From assembly GCA_027050975.1 (NCBI GenBank), contig JALUAR010000197.1:1-11189 (forward strand): a stretch of DNA of 11,189 bases. The letters run 5' to 3'. Shown piece after piece: positions 5,655 to 11,189 of this stretch (position 1 is the first letter of the stretch; each line of letters opens with the position of its first letter). This DNA comes from Thermodesulfovibrio sp. (GTDB lineage Bacteria; Nitrospirota; Thermodesulfovibrionia; Thermodesulfovibrionales; JdFR-85). The notes beneath the pieces were generated by a model. It worked only from the letters and a program-made list of their open reading frames with translations, did not search any database and was not told where the DNA came from. Both the position numbers and the translations under genes were made by a program.

Positions 5655-6446
5655 TTAAGAAAACAGCTTCAGATAGAGACTGCTGAGCCACTGGCGGGAA
5701 TGAATGAAAAGCTTCTTTTTGAAATCAAACATGCCTATGTTTCCGATCACGATTCTTTTAAGGGCCGAGATATCACTCCTTGTATTGCAACCCTTCTTGG
5801 TTGTAAAAAGGAGCCGGAAGCCTGCCTCAATGGCTGCCTCCTTATAATGAGGATTATTTACCCCCCAGGGCCAGCAAAGAGCCTGGGAATCCTTGCCAAG
5901 CTCCTTTCTCAGAAACTCCTTTGAGGTAAGCAGGTCAGCCTTAAGCGTCTCTTTTAACCCGGAGGGATTCCTGTATAGTTTATCCCAGCGAATATGGCTA
6001 TGGGTATGGGACTGGATGTCAAACACGCCGGTAGACTCCATCTCCTTCAGTTCATTCCAGTTAAGTACCACATCCCTGTACTCACCCTTTCTTATACTAT
6101 TCATACAATCACGATGTTCAGGCAGGGGATGGGGCTCCTTGCGGATGGGGCCATTGCCGATCCATGAAGTAACCACAAAAAGCACCGCCTTCAGGGCATA
6201 TTTTTTAAGTACAGGGTAGGCATAAAACCAGTTGTCAAGCCAGCCGTCGTCAAAAGTGATCATGATCGATTTGGGAGGAATCTCCTCGTTACGGTCTACA
6301 ATCTCCAGAAGCTGCTTTGTGTCAAGGCTTCTGAAACCCTGTTCTTTAAGATGTGCCATCTGCGCTTCAAACCGCTCTGGAGTGACATTAACAGTATTTC
6401 CTGCGGGATTTACATGATGATACATCAGGATGGGAAGGCAGGACAT
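5655..6446 (-). CDS. CE4 polysaccharide deacetylase (NodB domain), no signal peptide
   Basis: The 263-residue protein has ILMYHHV at 6-12, the first NodB motif TFDDGW at 64-69 (catalytic base and metal Asp66/Asp67), the metal motif HTHSH at 147-151, and a later PWG motif at 193-195. These are hallmarks of carbohydrate esterase family 4, which removes N- or O-acetyl groups from polysaccharides such as peptidoglycan, poly-GlcNAc or exopolysaccharide. The order MYHxV, DDG, HxxxH resembles PgaB/IcaB-type enzymes, but those are exported, whereas this one begins only five residues before the first strand with no signal or membrane helix. An in-frame TAA just upstream rules out a longer start. GGAGG lies 11 nt before the ATG, within the end of the DUF167 gene. 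The substrate is unknown. Confidence 0.87.
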   Translation of the reverse strand: MSCLPILMYHHVNPAGNTVNVTPERFEAQMAHLKEQGFRSLDTKQLLEIVDRNEEIPPKSIMITFDDGWLDNWFYAYPVLKKYALKAVLFVVTSWIGNGPIRKEPHPLPEHRDCMNSIRKGEYRDVVLNWNELKEMESTGVFDIQSHTHSHIRWDKLYRNPSGLKETLKADLLTSKEFLRKELGKDSQALCWPWGVNNPHYKEAAIEAGFRLLFTTKKGCNTRSDISALKRIVIGNIGMFDFKKKLFIHSRQWLSSLYLKLFS

Positions 6447-6449
6447 GAC

Positions 6450-6716
6450 TTAAAGTTCCTCCAGACCTTCTATCTCTACCACCTTGTTTTTTGAGCGTTC
6501 ACCTTTAATAATCCTGACTGCACCTTTTCTGATACCGAAATGTTTTGCGAGTATCTCTATGAGCTGTTTGTTTGCAGCGCCCTCAACCGGCGGAGAGGTG
6601 AGCTTAACCTTCAGGGTATCTCCGTGAACACCTATCACCTCGGCCCTGGATGAGCGGGGCTCTACCCTGATGTTTATGATAATGCCATTTTTGCCTTTCC
6701 TGTAAGGTATATCCAT
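6450..6716 (-). CDS. DUF167 / YggU family protein
   Basis: The 88-residue protein matches the DUF167 family over its whole length: beta strands IIINIRVEPRSSRAEVIG at about 12-29, then LKVKLTSPPVEGAANKQLIEILAK at about 35-58, and VRIIKGERSKNKVVEIEG near the end. The PPVEGAANK block is its most conserved stretch. The biochemical role of the family is unknown; members are small single-domain proteins often next to membrane or cell-division genes. Its ATG is one base after the stop of the M23 peptidase gene and its stop is 3 bp before the deacetylase, so it is the middle gene of a tight operon and probably translated by coupling. Confidence 0.9.
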   Translation of the reverse strand: MDIPYRKGKNGIIINIRVEPRSSRAEVIGVHGDTLKVKLTSPPVEGAANKQLIEILAKHFGIRKGAVRIIKGERSKNKVVEIEGLEEL

Positions 6717-6717
6717 G

Positions 6718-8031
6718 CTATTTAAGGGATATATGCTGCTTTATCCAGCCCCGGTCCCACCAGTAAAGGGGAGAGACCTCAATGCCGTGTACGAGTATAC
6801 CGAAATGAAGATGGTCTCCTCCGGCAAACCCTGTGGCACCGGTCCTTCCGATGATATCACCTTTTTTGACCTGATCTCCTTTGTTTACCGTTATATCAGA
6901 GAGGTGCCCATAAAGGCTCATAAGGCCGAGACCGTGGTCAATGATTACGGTATTGCCATATATGCCCAGATCACCGGCAAATTTTACTATTCCAGAGTTG
7001 GCAGCCTCTACAGGCGCATGTGCAGTGGATGCAAGGTCGTAGCCAAGGTGTACACTATTGCTTATAACCTTGCCTTTATAGAGATATGTCCGTCTGTCAC
7101 CGTAAATTGCCATAACTTTGCTGTTTTTCAGCTGCAGAAAACGGCCCCTCCAGAGAGGCTCCCCAGCGGTGTCCTGACCGATGGAAAAGATTCTCTCCGA
7201 ATCCCTTTCTCTCCATTGTTCATTGATTATCTTAAAGGCTTTCACAGGATCAAGTTCCTGGTCTGTATTGAGAAGGGGATAAACAACCCTTTTAATAAAG
7301 TCGTCTCCGATGGAGATGCTTGAGCGTCTGAACTTGCTGGTTCGTATCCTTGTAGACAGAGTCCGCATGGTTCTGTTTCCAGCCTGGTCTTCTGCAACAG
7401 CAAAATAGACCGTGCCTGGCTTGAGATCATGCGGTACAGGAAAAAGAGCTGCGTAGGTAACCGCTCCATCCTCATCTGCCTGTCCTTTTAATGGAAAGGC
7501 TGTAAATCTGTAATCATTCATTTTGATATAAACCCTGTCTGCGCCTCTGCTACGGAATAAAGCCCGACCTGCTGCTCCCTGTTTAAGAACTGTGGGGGCC
7601 TGTATCACCTCTATGGTAGGTGCCACGGTATCAATTGTGGTCTCTATCGAGTATTCCACCTTTTTTATAAGACCTGATTTCGCCTTTATGAAGACCCTGG
7701 CCTGGCCATCCAGGAGGCCAAGCTTCTTTGGCATGATTTCAAGCCTGTAGACAACCTCTTGTTTGAGGGGTTCGTCTGACAGGAGTTCTATGGCCTTATT
7801 GGCCTGTTGTATCAGTATGCTTATGGATTTGATGTTTCGTCCCGTTAGCTCCACAGTCTTTTTTGCCGGTAGTATGCTGAACGCCTCAATACCTTCTATC
7901 TCCGGAGAAGGTATGAAGAAAACCTTATAAACGCCGTAAGACAACAAAAGGAGTAGAAAAGGTAGGGCAATGATGAGAACAAAGCGTTTCCATCTCCTCT
8001 GGGGAGGTTTATTAAATGTAAACGTGTCCAC
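6718..8031 (-). CDS. Membrane-anchored M23 (LytM-type) metallopeptidase
   Basis: The 437-residue protein has a short basic cytoplasmic end (PPQRRWKR), one membrane helix at about 17-39, a long beta-rich periplasmic region at about 45-300 with Ig-like or SH3-like character, and a C-terminal M23 domain. All zinc and catalytic residues are present: H328 and D332 (HLGYD), H376 (LYGHL), H407 and H409 (HLHFG). M23 enzymes cut peptide cross-links in peptidoglycan; with all ligands kept, this should be active, not a LytM-like activator. The start codon is GTG, preceded by GGAGGT at 4 nt, and no better start is seen. It is the first gene of an operon with DUF167, deacetylase and FmdB genes and has a structured 5' leader of about 150 nt. 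Confidence 0.9.
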   Translation of the reverse strand: MDTFTFNKPPQRRWKRFVLIIALPFLLLLLSYGVYKVFFIPSPEIEGIEAFSILPAKKTVELTGRNIKSISILIQQANKAIELLSDEPLKQEVVYRLEIMPKKLGLLDGQARVFIKAKSGLIKKVEYSIETTIDTVAPTIEVIQAPTVLKQGAAGRALFRSRGADRVYIKMNDYRFTAFPLKGQADEDGAVTYAALFPVPHDLKPGTVYFAVAEDQAGNRTMRTLSTRIRTSKFRRSSISIGDDFIKRVVYPLLNTDQELDPVKAFKIINEQWRERDSERIFSIGQDTAGEPLWRGRFLQLKNSKVMAIYGDRRTYLYKGKVISNSVHLGYDLASTAHAPVEAANSGIVKFAGDLGIYGNTVIIDHGLGLMSLYGHLSDITVNKGDQVKKGDIIGRTGATGFAGGDHLHFGILVHGIEVSPLYWWDRGWIKQHISLK

Positions 8032-8100
8032 TCTGACCTCCGTGAATCTTTTCTTTCTATTGGAATAGGTTCTTGTAAAATTAGTCTTCTGTTTGCTATA

Positions 8101-8158
8101 GCAGCGAAATCCGGTCGAAAGCGAAACAGACCGGATGGGTTAGATGCGTATCCGCTGC
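8101..8158 (-). promoter_or_regulatory. Two-stem structured element in the M23 operon leader
   Basis: Outer arms GCAGCG (8101-8106) and CGCTGC (8153-8158) enclose an inner 8-bp stem ATCCGGTC/GACCGGAT (8109-8116, 8129-8136) with a 12-nt loop and a 16-nt single-stranded stretch on one side. Read on the minus strand it would lie about 70-130 nt before the GTG start of the peptidase, downstream of its likely promoter. I compared it from memory with c-di-AMP, c-di-GMP and some other riboswitch consensus sequences and saw no match. It could be an unrecognised regulatory RNA or only a stable hairpin. Confidence 0.35.
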
Positions 8159-8189
8159 CTTAAAAGCAGTTCGAAGTTAAGTGGTTTTT

Positions 8190-8198
8190 AGTATATCA
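8190..8198 (-). promoter_or_regulatory. Extended -10 promoter of the M23 operon
   Basis: The minus strand reads TGATATACT, an extended -10 with no clear -35. Transcription would start near 8183, giving a leader of about 150 nt that holds the two-stem element. Confidence 0.35.
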
Positions 8199-8214
8199 CA
8201 ACGGAATACGTATA

Positions 8215-8223
8215 TGGTATAAT
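8215..8223 (+). promoter_or_regulatory. Extended -10 promoter of purEC
   Basis: TGGTATAAT contains a perfect TATAAT with the TGn extension; the -35 region (8195-8200) is poor. Transcription would start near 8230, giving a leader of about 330 nt before purE. It resembles the TGGTATACT element at 886-894. Confidence 0.45.
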
Positions 8224-8290
8224 AACAACTCAAACAAATTTGCCGATTAACTCATCAGGCAGGGGTATTGCCTTGTGGACTCAACTTACA

Positions 8291-8317
8291 CCCCTGAAAA
8301 TCGCAGATTTTCAGGGG
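8291..8317. repeat. 12-bp perfect palindrome, 3-nt loop
   Basis: Arms CCCCTGAAAATC and GATTTTCAGGGG flank the loop GCA. The layout (C-rich foot, A-rich stem, TC-nnn-GA tip) is shared with the hairpin at 8355-8381. Confidence 0.8.
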
Positions 8318-8354
8318 ATCCCAATTTAATGAGGGAAGCCATTCAGGGCTTCTG

Positions 8355-8381
8355 CCCAGAAAAGTCTTCGACTTTTCTGGG
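8355..8381. repeat. Second 12-bp perfect palindrome, 3-nt loop
   Basis: Arms CCCAGAAAAGTC and GACTTTTCTGGG flank the loop TTC. Compared with the hairpin at 8291-8317, the arms differ in several positions but the differences are matched on both sides, so pairing is kept. Confidence 0.8.
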
Positions 8382-8395
8382 GCCTTGCTCTGAGG

Positions 8396-8434
8396 GGAAA
8401 ATCAGGTTCACCAGGAGGGTGAAACTGATTTTCC
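8396..8434. repeat. Long imperfect hairpin
   Basis: The outer arms GGAAAATCAG and CTGATTTTCC pair perfectly; after one G/A mismatch TT pairs with AA, then CACC pairs with GGTG around a 5-nt loop. The AAAATC arm repeats that of the hairpin at 8291-8317 with the orientation of flanking bases changed. Confidence 0.7.
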
Positions 8435-8558
8435 AAAACTGCTCCAGGGCACTACCCACTACCTGATAGAGAAATTACATGTTGTCTATATACATTTTCT
8501 GGATTCTAAAAAATCAACCCTGTTAAGGGAACGAACTTTTGAAGGTTGAGAGGGAATC

Positions 8559-9032
8559 ATGAAGAAGGTGGCAATTATAATGGGTTCGAAGGCAGACCTT
8601 GAGTGGTCGGAAAAGATAAGAACCAGGTTGGAGGCTTTCGGCATTGAGGTGATAATGAGGATTGCCTCTGCTCATAAGGTGCCCACAAGATGTTATGAAA
8701 TTGTGAAAACGATTGAAGAGGAGGTAGGAGTTTTTATCACAGTGGCTGGCAGAAGCAATGCCTTAAGCGGTTTTGTTGATGCCCAAACCTACCGACCCGT
8801 GATTGCCTGTCCTCCCTACAGCGACCGGTTTGGCGGAGCAGATATCTACTCAAGCCTGAGGATGCCCTCAGGTGTGGCCCCTATGGTAGTGCTGGAGACA
8901 GAGGCTGCAGCAGTAGCTGCTGCAAAGATTATAGGGATAAGTAATCCCGATGTCAGGCAGCGGGTTGCTCAGTATCAGGAGGAGGCCCGCCAGAAGATAA
9001 TTCGGGATGACGAGGAGATAAGCAATGGGTAG
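8559..9032 (+). CDS. purE: Class II (AIR carboxylase-type) PurE
   Basis: The 157-residue protein has the PurE start KVAIIMGSKADL (3-14) and SAHK at 37-40, but the middle departs from the common bacterial form: where that has an AGxAAHLPG loop, this one reads AGRSNALSG at 63-71, then VIACPPYSDRFGGADIYSSL and MPSG at 102-105. That pattern closely resembles the PurE half of animal PAICS (AGRSN, CPP, SSLRxPSG), which carboxylates aminoimidazole ribonucleotide directly with CO2. Ordinary class I PurE instead needs PurK to make N5-CAIR. So this organism may make CAIR without PurK. A weak GAGAGGG ribosome site precedes the ATG. The gene overlaps purC by 8 nt, so the two consecutive steps are translated together. 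Confidence 0.9.
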   Translation: MKKVAIIMGSKADLEWSEKIRTRLEAFGIEVIMRIASAHKVPTRCYEIVKTIEEEVGVFITVAGRSNALSGFVDAQTYRPVIACPPYSDRFGGADIYSSLRMPSGVAPMVVLETEAAAVAAAKIIGISNPDVRQRVAQYQEEARQKIIRDDEEISNG

Positions 9033-10047
9033 TGTAAAAGACCTTGAGATTATTAAGGCGCCGGATGAGCTTTCAACAGGGATGGGAAGGTTCCATTTCT
9101 CTGACAGATACTCTGTCTTTGACTGGGGTGAAATGCCTGACCATATCCCTGACAAAGGAGCATCAATAGCGATTCTTAGCGCATATTTCTTTGAGAAGCT
9201 CCAGCAGATGGGTATAAAGACACATTTCAGGGGGCTTGTTGAGGATGGTGCTCTTAAGGGTATAAAAGATCTCAAAGCACCTTCAACAGTCATGGAGATC
9301 GATCTGGTGAGGGTTGTAAAGCCTCATTTTGAGGATGGAAAATACGACTACTCGGTTTATAAGAATCTAAAAGGCAACTTTCTGATTCCCCTTGAGATTA
9401 TCTATCGTAACTCCATACCGGAAGGCAGCAGTGTACTGAAACGAATTCAGAGGGGAGAGATAAAACCTGAGGACCTCGGCCTGAAGGCCCCACCAACACC
9501 GGGGCAGAGGCTGGAAAAGCCGATATATGACGTTTCAACAAAGCTGGAGATTACCGACAGGTACATAACATGGTCGGAGGCAAGAGAGATTGCCCATCTT
9601 TCCGAGGAAGAGCTTAAGGGTATTTTAGAGCTTACAGATAGGGTGAATCAGCTTATCACTGAGGAGTTTGCCCGCATCGGATTAATTAATGAAGATGGTA
9701 AGATCGAGCTTGGCTTTGACCCGCAACGCCAACTGATGTTGGTTGATGTCCTTGGCACCCTTGATGAATGTCGTTTTACCTATCAGGGAATACAGGTCAG
9801 TAAGGAGATAGCAAGGCTTTATTACAGAAAGACACCCTGGTATCGTGAGGTAGAGGAGGCAAAAAAGAAGGACAGGATGAGATGGAAGGAGTTAGTAAGC
9901 CACGGTCCGGAGCCTCTTCCACCAAGGCTCAAGGAGCTTATCTCCATGGCCTATAGGGCCTGTACAAATGAGATTACAGGTAGAGAGTGGTTCCCTGGTA
10001 CTTACTCTATCGGGGAAATTCTGGACGAAGTAAAGGAGTATATATAG
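9025..10047 (+). CDS. purC: SAICAR synthase, long divergent form
   Basis: The 340-residue protein ligates aspartate to CAIR using ATP, the step after PurE. It keeps the family's entry motif FSDRYSVFDWGEMPDHIPDKG at about 25-45 (compare SDRxSAFD...IPGKG), EIDLVRVVKP at 91-100, FLIPLEIIYRN at 119-129 (VP.E.I.RN core), and the later GFDPQRQLMLVDVLGTLDECRF at 230-251, where typical bacterial enzymes have an ADE/SPDxxRxW block. It is about 100 residues longer than common bacterial PurC and carries an extended C-terminus ending EWFPGTYSIGEILDEVKEYI. Similar long forms are known in archaea and some bacteria. The start ATG lies inside the last codons of purE; GAGGAGAT at 9012-9019 serves as its ribosome site. 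No strong terminator follows. Confidence 0.9.
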   Translation: MGSVKDLEIIKAPDELSTGMGRFHFSDRYSVFDWGEMPDHIPDKGASIAILSAYFFEKLQQMGIKTHFRGLVEDGALKGIKDLKAPSTVMEIDLVRVVKPHFEDGKYDYSVYKNLKGNFLIPLEIIYRNSIPEGSSVLKRIQRGEIKPEDLGLKAPPTPGQRLEKPIYDVSTKLEITDRYITWSEAREIAHLSEEELKGILELTDRVNQLITEEFARIGLINEDGKIELGFDPQRQLMLVDVLGTLDECRFTYQGIQVSKEIARLYYRKTPWYREVEEAKKKDRMRWKELVSHGPEPLPPRLKELISMAYRACTNEITGREWFPGTYSIGEILDEVKEYI

Positions 10048-10054
10048 CATTCAA

Positions 10055-10227
10055 TCATATAGAATGTAACCGAATTTCTCTGAAATAAAGGTCAATCAAT
10101 CTTGTATCCTCTTTTTGCGTTTCCTCAAAATCATACCCCCGGGGCCCATCTGTCTGGTAAGTCGTGTGATAGCATTAGAGAACTGATTTATGAATGTGGA
10201 GGAGAATGAAGGATAATTGTCAAATAT
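10055..10227 (-). pseudogene. Decayed reading frame with likely frameshift at a C/G run
   Basis: On the minus strand one frame is open from 10227 to a TGA at 10098-10096 and reads as protein-like up to ...AITRLTRQMGP; a second frame is open from 10174 to a TGA at 10057-10055 and reads RGYDFEETQKEDTRLIDLYF and so on. Joining them by a one-base shift at the CCCCGGGGG run (10136-10144) gives a continuous charged sequence of about 56 residues. Neither frame has a start codon with a ribosome site. I do not recognise the family. This looks like the tail of a dead gene, but chance cannot be excluded. Confidence 0.3.
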
Positions 10228-10261
10228 TTAAATTGAAAATTTCAACAGAATTAAATTAAGA

Positions 10262-10281
10262 TATCATATATATCAATGATA
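10262..10281. promoter_or_regulatory. Possible toxin-antitoxin operator
   Basis: TATCAT (10262-10267) and ATGATA (10276-10281) form an inverted repeat with an 8-nt spacer, ending 17 nt before the antitoxin ATG in an AT-rich stretch. Ribbon-helix-helix antitoxins usually bind such sites to repress their own operon. Confidence 0.35.
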
Positions 10282-10298
10282 CTATCAACGGAGGCTGT

Positions 10299-10544
10299 AT
10301 GGCATCGCAGATACTGATAAGAGTTGATAAAGAATTAAAGCAGAAATTCCAGCGTTTGAGTAAACTGGAGAATAAATCTGTTAATGAAAAAATTAAGGAA
10401 TTAATGGATCAGTATGTTCAGGAACACGATATGGAAAGCGCCCTACGAAGGCTATGGTCTGAGATTGGAAGTTCTCTTAAAAAGAAGGGCTACAAGGCAA
10501 AAGATGTGGAAAGAATTATACGAGAGGTCCGCTCAGAGAGGTGA
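10299..10544 (+). CDS. Ribbon-helix-helix antitoxin
   Basis: The 81-residue protein has an N-terminal beta strand SQILIRVDKELKQKFQRLSK followed by helices NKSVNEKIKELMDQYVQEH, the ribbon-helix-helix fold of the CopG/Arc type (about 1-45). The C-terminal half (AKDVERIIREVRSER) is a charged helix that likely wraps the toxin. It would neutralise the PIN nuclease encoded next and repress its own promoter. GGAGG at 10290-10294 lies 4 nt before the ATG. The stop overlaps the toxin start as GTGA, a tight coupling usual for such pairs. Confidence 0.85.
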   Translation: MASQILIRVDKELKQKFQRLSKLENKSVNEKIKELMDQYVQEHDMESALRRLWSEIGSSLKKKGYKAKDVERIIREVRSER

Positions 10545-10942
10545 GAGTCGTAATTGATACCAATGTCTTCATCTCATCATTTTTTGGTGGTAAGCCTCTA
10601 AAGATAATCGAGAAATGGTTTTCTGGAGAATTAACACTGTGTCTGTCGTTGCCCATAATAAAAGAGTATTTTGATGTACTGGAGAGATTTGATTTTGATG
10701 ATGAGAGGCTTCTTTTCAAACTGATGAATATGTTAGAAAGACAACATAACATACTTTTCGTAGCTCATCCCAGAGAAAGACAATGGGTAAAAGATGATCC
10801 AGCAGATAATAAGTTCATAGCCTGTGCCCTCGCCTTTGAGGCGGAATATATAATCTCAGGCGACAGACATCTCAGAAAAATAGGAAAGATTGGACCTATT
10901 CGGATAGTATCTCCTGATGAGATGCTAAGAATATTTGAATGA
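10541..10942 (+). CDS. PIN-domain ribonuclease toxin
   Basis: The 133-residue protein is a PIN domain with the acidic metal residues in order: D6 (VVIDTNVF), E42 in LPIIKEYFDVL, D89 in DDPADNKFIACA and D108 in IISGDRHLRKI. This arrangement matches the COG1569-type PIN toxins paired with small antitoxins, which cut RNA to slow growth. The start codon is GTG, overlapping the antitoxin stop by 4 nt, and translation is likely coupled; length and motifs look intact, so the toxin should be functional. The RNA target is not known. Its stop overlaps the start of a further small frame. Confidence 0.88.
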   Translation: MRVVIDTNVFISSFFGGKPLKIIEKWFSGELTLCLSLPIIKEYFDVLERFDFDDERLLFKLMNMLERQHNILFVAHPRERQWVKDDPADNKFIACALAFEAEYIISGDRHLRKIGKIGPIRIVSPDEMLRIFE

Positions 10943-11118
10943 CTTACGAGGCTCAATATACACTTTATCCTCAAAACCCTGCTATCAAAGAAGTATATGG
11001 TGTTGGTGATGTTTACTACTACGATGCGGATGCTGTGAATTTCGATAGTGATGAATTAATGTTTACAATGCAGGGTACGCCATACAATATAGACATAAAT
11101 CTCAGGTTTGCAACCTGA
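10939..11118 (+). CDS. 59-residue frame resembling a fragment of an Ig-like (He_PIG/cadherin-like) domain
   Basis: The ATG overlaps the toxin stop as ATGA, and an in-frame TGA just before it rules out a longer form. The peptide runs PQNPAIKEVYGVGDVYYYDA followed by FDSDELMFTM and TPYNIDI, which resembles the core of He_PIG or cadherin-like Ig domains found in tandem in secreted surface proteins (NPP...G..Y.YD.DA.D.D.D.L.Y.....P..M.ID). There is no signal peptide and the domain is incomplete: the last residues LRFAT and the stop come from a palindromic repeat. It is more likely a remnant of a large surface protein than a third member of the toxin operon. The start lacks a good ribosome site. 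Confidence 0.4.
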   Translation: MTYEAQYTLYPQNPAIKEVYGVGDVYYYDADAVNFDSDELMFTMQGTPYNIDINLRFAT

Positions 11119-11186
11119 ACCCGAATATTTCCTCACGGTCTCAGACCGTGAGACAAATCTCGGGTTTCGGTCAGAGACCTGAACCC
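11097..11186. repeat. Cluster of three palindromes with two direct-repeat copies
   Basis: Three compact hairpins follow each other: TCAGGTT/AACCTGA with loop TGC (11102-11118), CTCACGGTC/GACCGTGAG with loop TCA (11132-11152), and GGGTT/AACCC enclosing GGTC/GACC with loop AGA (11162-11186). The first and third share flanks AAATCTC(A/G)GGTTT and ACCTGAACCC, so they are copies of one unit (11097-11122 and 11155-11186). The second copy ends three bases before the window edge. The group is a dispersed-palindrome type of repeat, with unknown extent to the right. Confidence 0.75.
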
Positions 11187-11189
11187 ACA

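Larger units (their letters stand above)
8224..8558 (+). other. Gene-free purEC leader with a chain of hairpins
   Basis: No coding sequence is supported on either strand here. The plus strand can form at least five consecutive hairpins: AGGCA/TGCCT (8257-8273), a 12-bp stem (8291-8317), GAAGCC/GGCTTC (8335-8352), a second 12-bp stem (8355-8381) and a long imperfect stem (8396-8434). None is followed by a T tract, so they are not intrinsic terminators. A small CCCT/AGGG stem (8518-8529) lies before the purE ribosome site. The chain may be a family of dispersed palindromic repeats or an RNA leader. Confidence 0.5.

Noticed and set aside
8101..8158. tRNA or known riboswitch
   Set aside because: No T-loop sequence, no acceptor stem with the right spacing, and no match to the c-di-GMP, c-di-AMP or fluoride consensus as I recall them.
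8275..8466. 63-codon plus-strand frame across the purEC leader hairpins
   Set aside because: It begins with GTG without a ribosome site and its residues are dictated by the palindromes; such spurious peptides are common over repeats.
10207..10260. 17-codon frame after GGAGGAG before the antitoxin
   Set aside because: The ribosome site is strong but only 2 nt from the ATG and the peptide is too short to support; recorded only as a possibility.
11097..11189. CRISPR array
   Set aside because: The two repeat copies differ inside, are themselves palindromes and are separated by another palindrome, not by unique spacers of constant length; no cas gene is present.

Overview
This window reads as ordinary chromosome from a Gram-negative bacterium living with little or no oxygen. 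The clues are a membrane-anchored cytochrome with many haems, a diacylglyceryl-type lipoprotein, a periplasmic M23 peptidase, an HDOD signalling protein, moderate GC and heavy use of AGG/AGA arginine codons. Nitrospirota or Desulfobacterota would fit, but no ribosomal marker is present, so the taxon is inference.

Layout. (1) At 1-819, minus strand, a three-gene operon: a Cys-rich mini-protein interrupted by an in-frame UGA, a 98-residue small-domain protein, and the N-terminal part of an HDOD protein cut by the left edge. (2) At 961-2133, plus strand, a two-helix membrane protein followed 3 bp later by a NapC/NrfH-like cytochrome with eleven haem motifs. A strong terminator at 2132-2170 faces the other way and ends the next minus-strand unit. 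(3) At 2298-3835, minus strand, a Mut7-C RNase-fold/zinc-ribbon protein and a two-helix RCK ion channel with an unusual filter. (4) At 3974-5373, plus strand, a UDP-glucuronate 4-epimerase-like enzyme overlapping a small lipoprotein. (5) At 5377-8031, minus strand, an envelope operon: M23 peptidase, DUF167 protein, CE4 polysaccharide deacetylase and an FmdB-type zinc ribbon. (6) At 8032-8558, a 527-bp gene-free divergent region with two overlapping extended -10 promoters, a two-stem structure on the M23 side and a chain of hairpins on the purine side. (7) At 8559-10047, plus strand, a class II (animal PAICS-like) PurE overlapping a divergent long PurC. (8) At 10055-11189, accessory material: a decayed reading frame with a likely frameshift, a ribbon-helix-helix/PIN toxin-antitoxin pair, a 59-residue Ig-like fragment overlapping the toxin stop, and a cluster of palindromes at the right edge.

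The genes make several separate units, not one obvious new system. The best candidates for something undescribed are the Cys-rich gene at 652-819, whose UGA sits exactly where a Cys would complete a CxxC pair and is followed by a plausible bacterial SECIS hairpin, and the hairpin chain in the purEC leader, which resembles the palindrome cluster at the right edge. All calls come from reading the sequence by eye; no database search or folding program was run.
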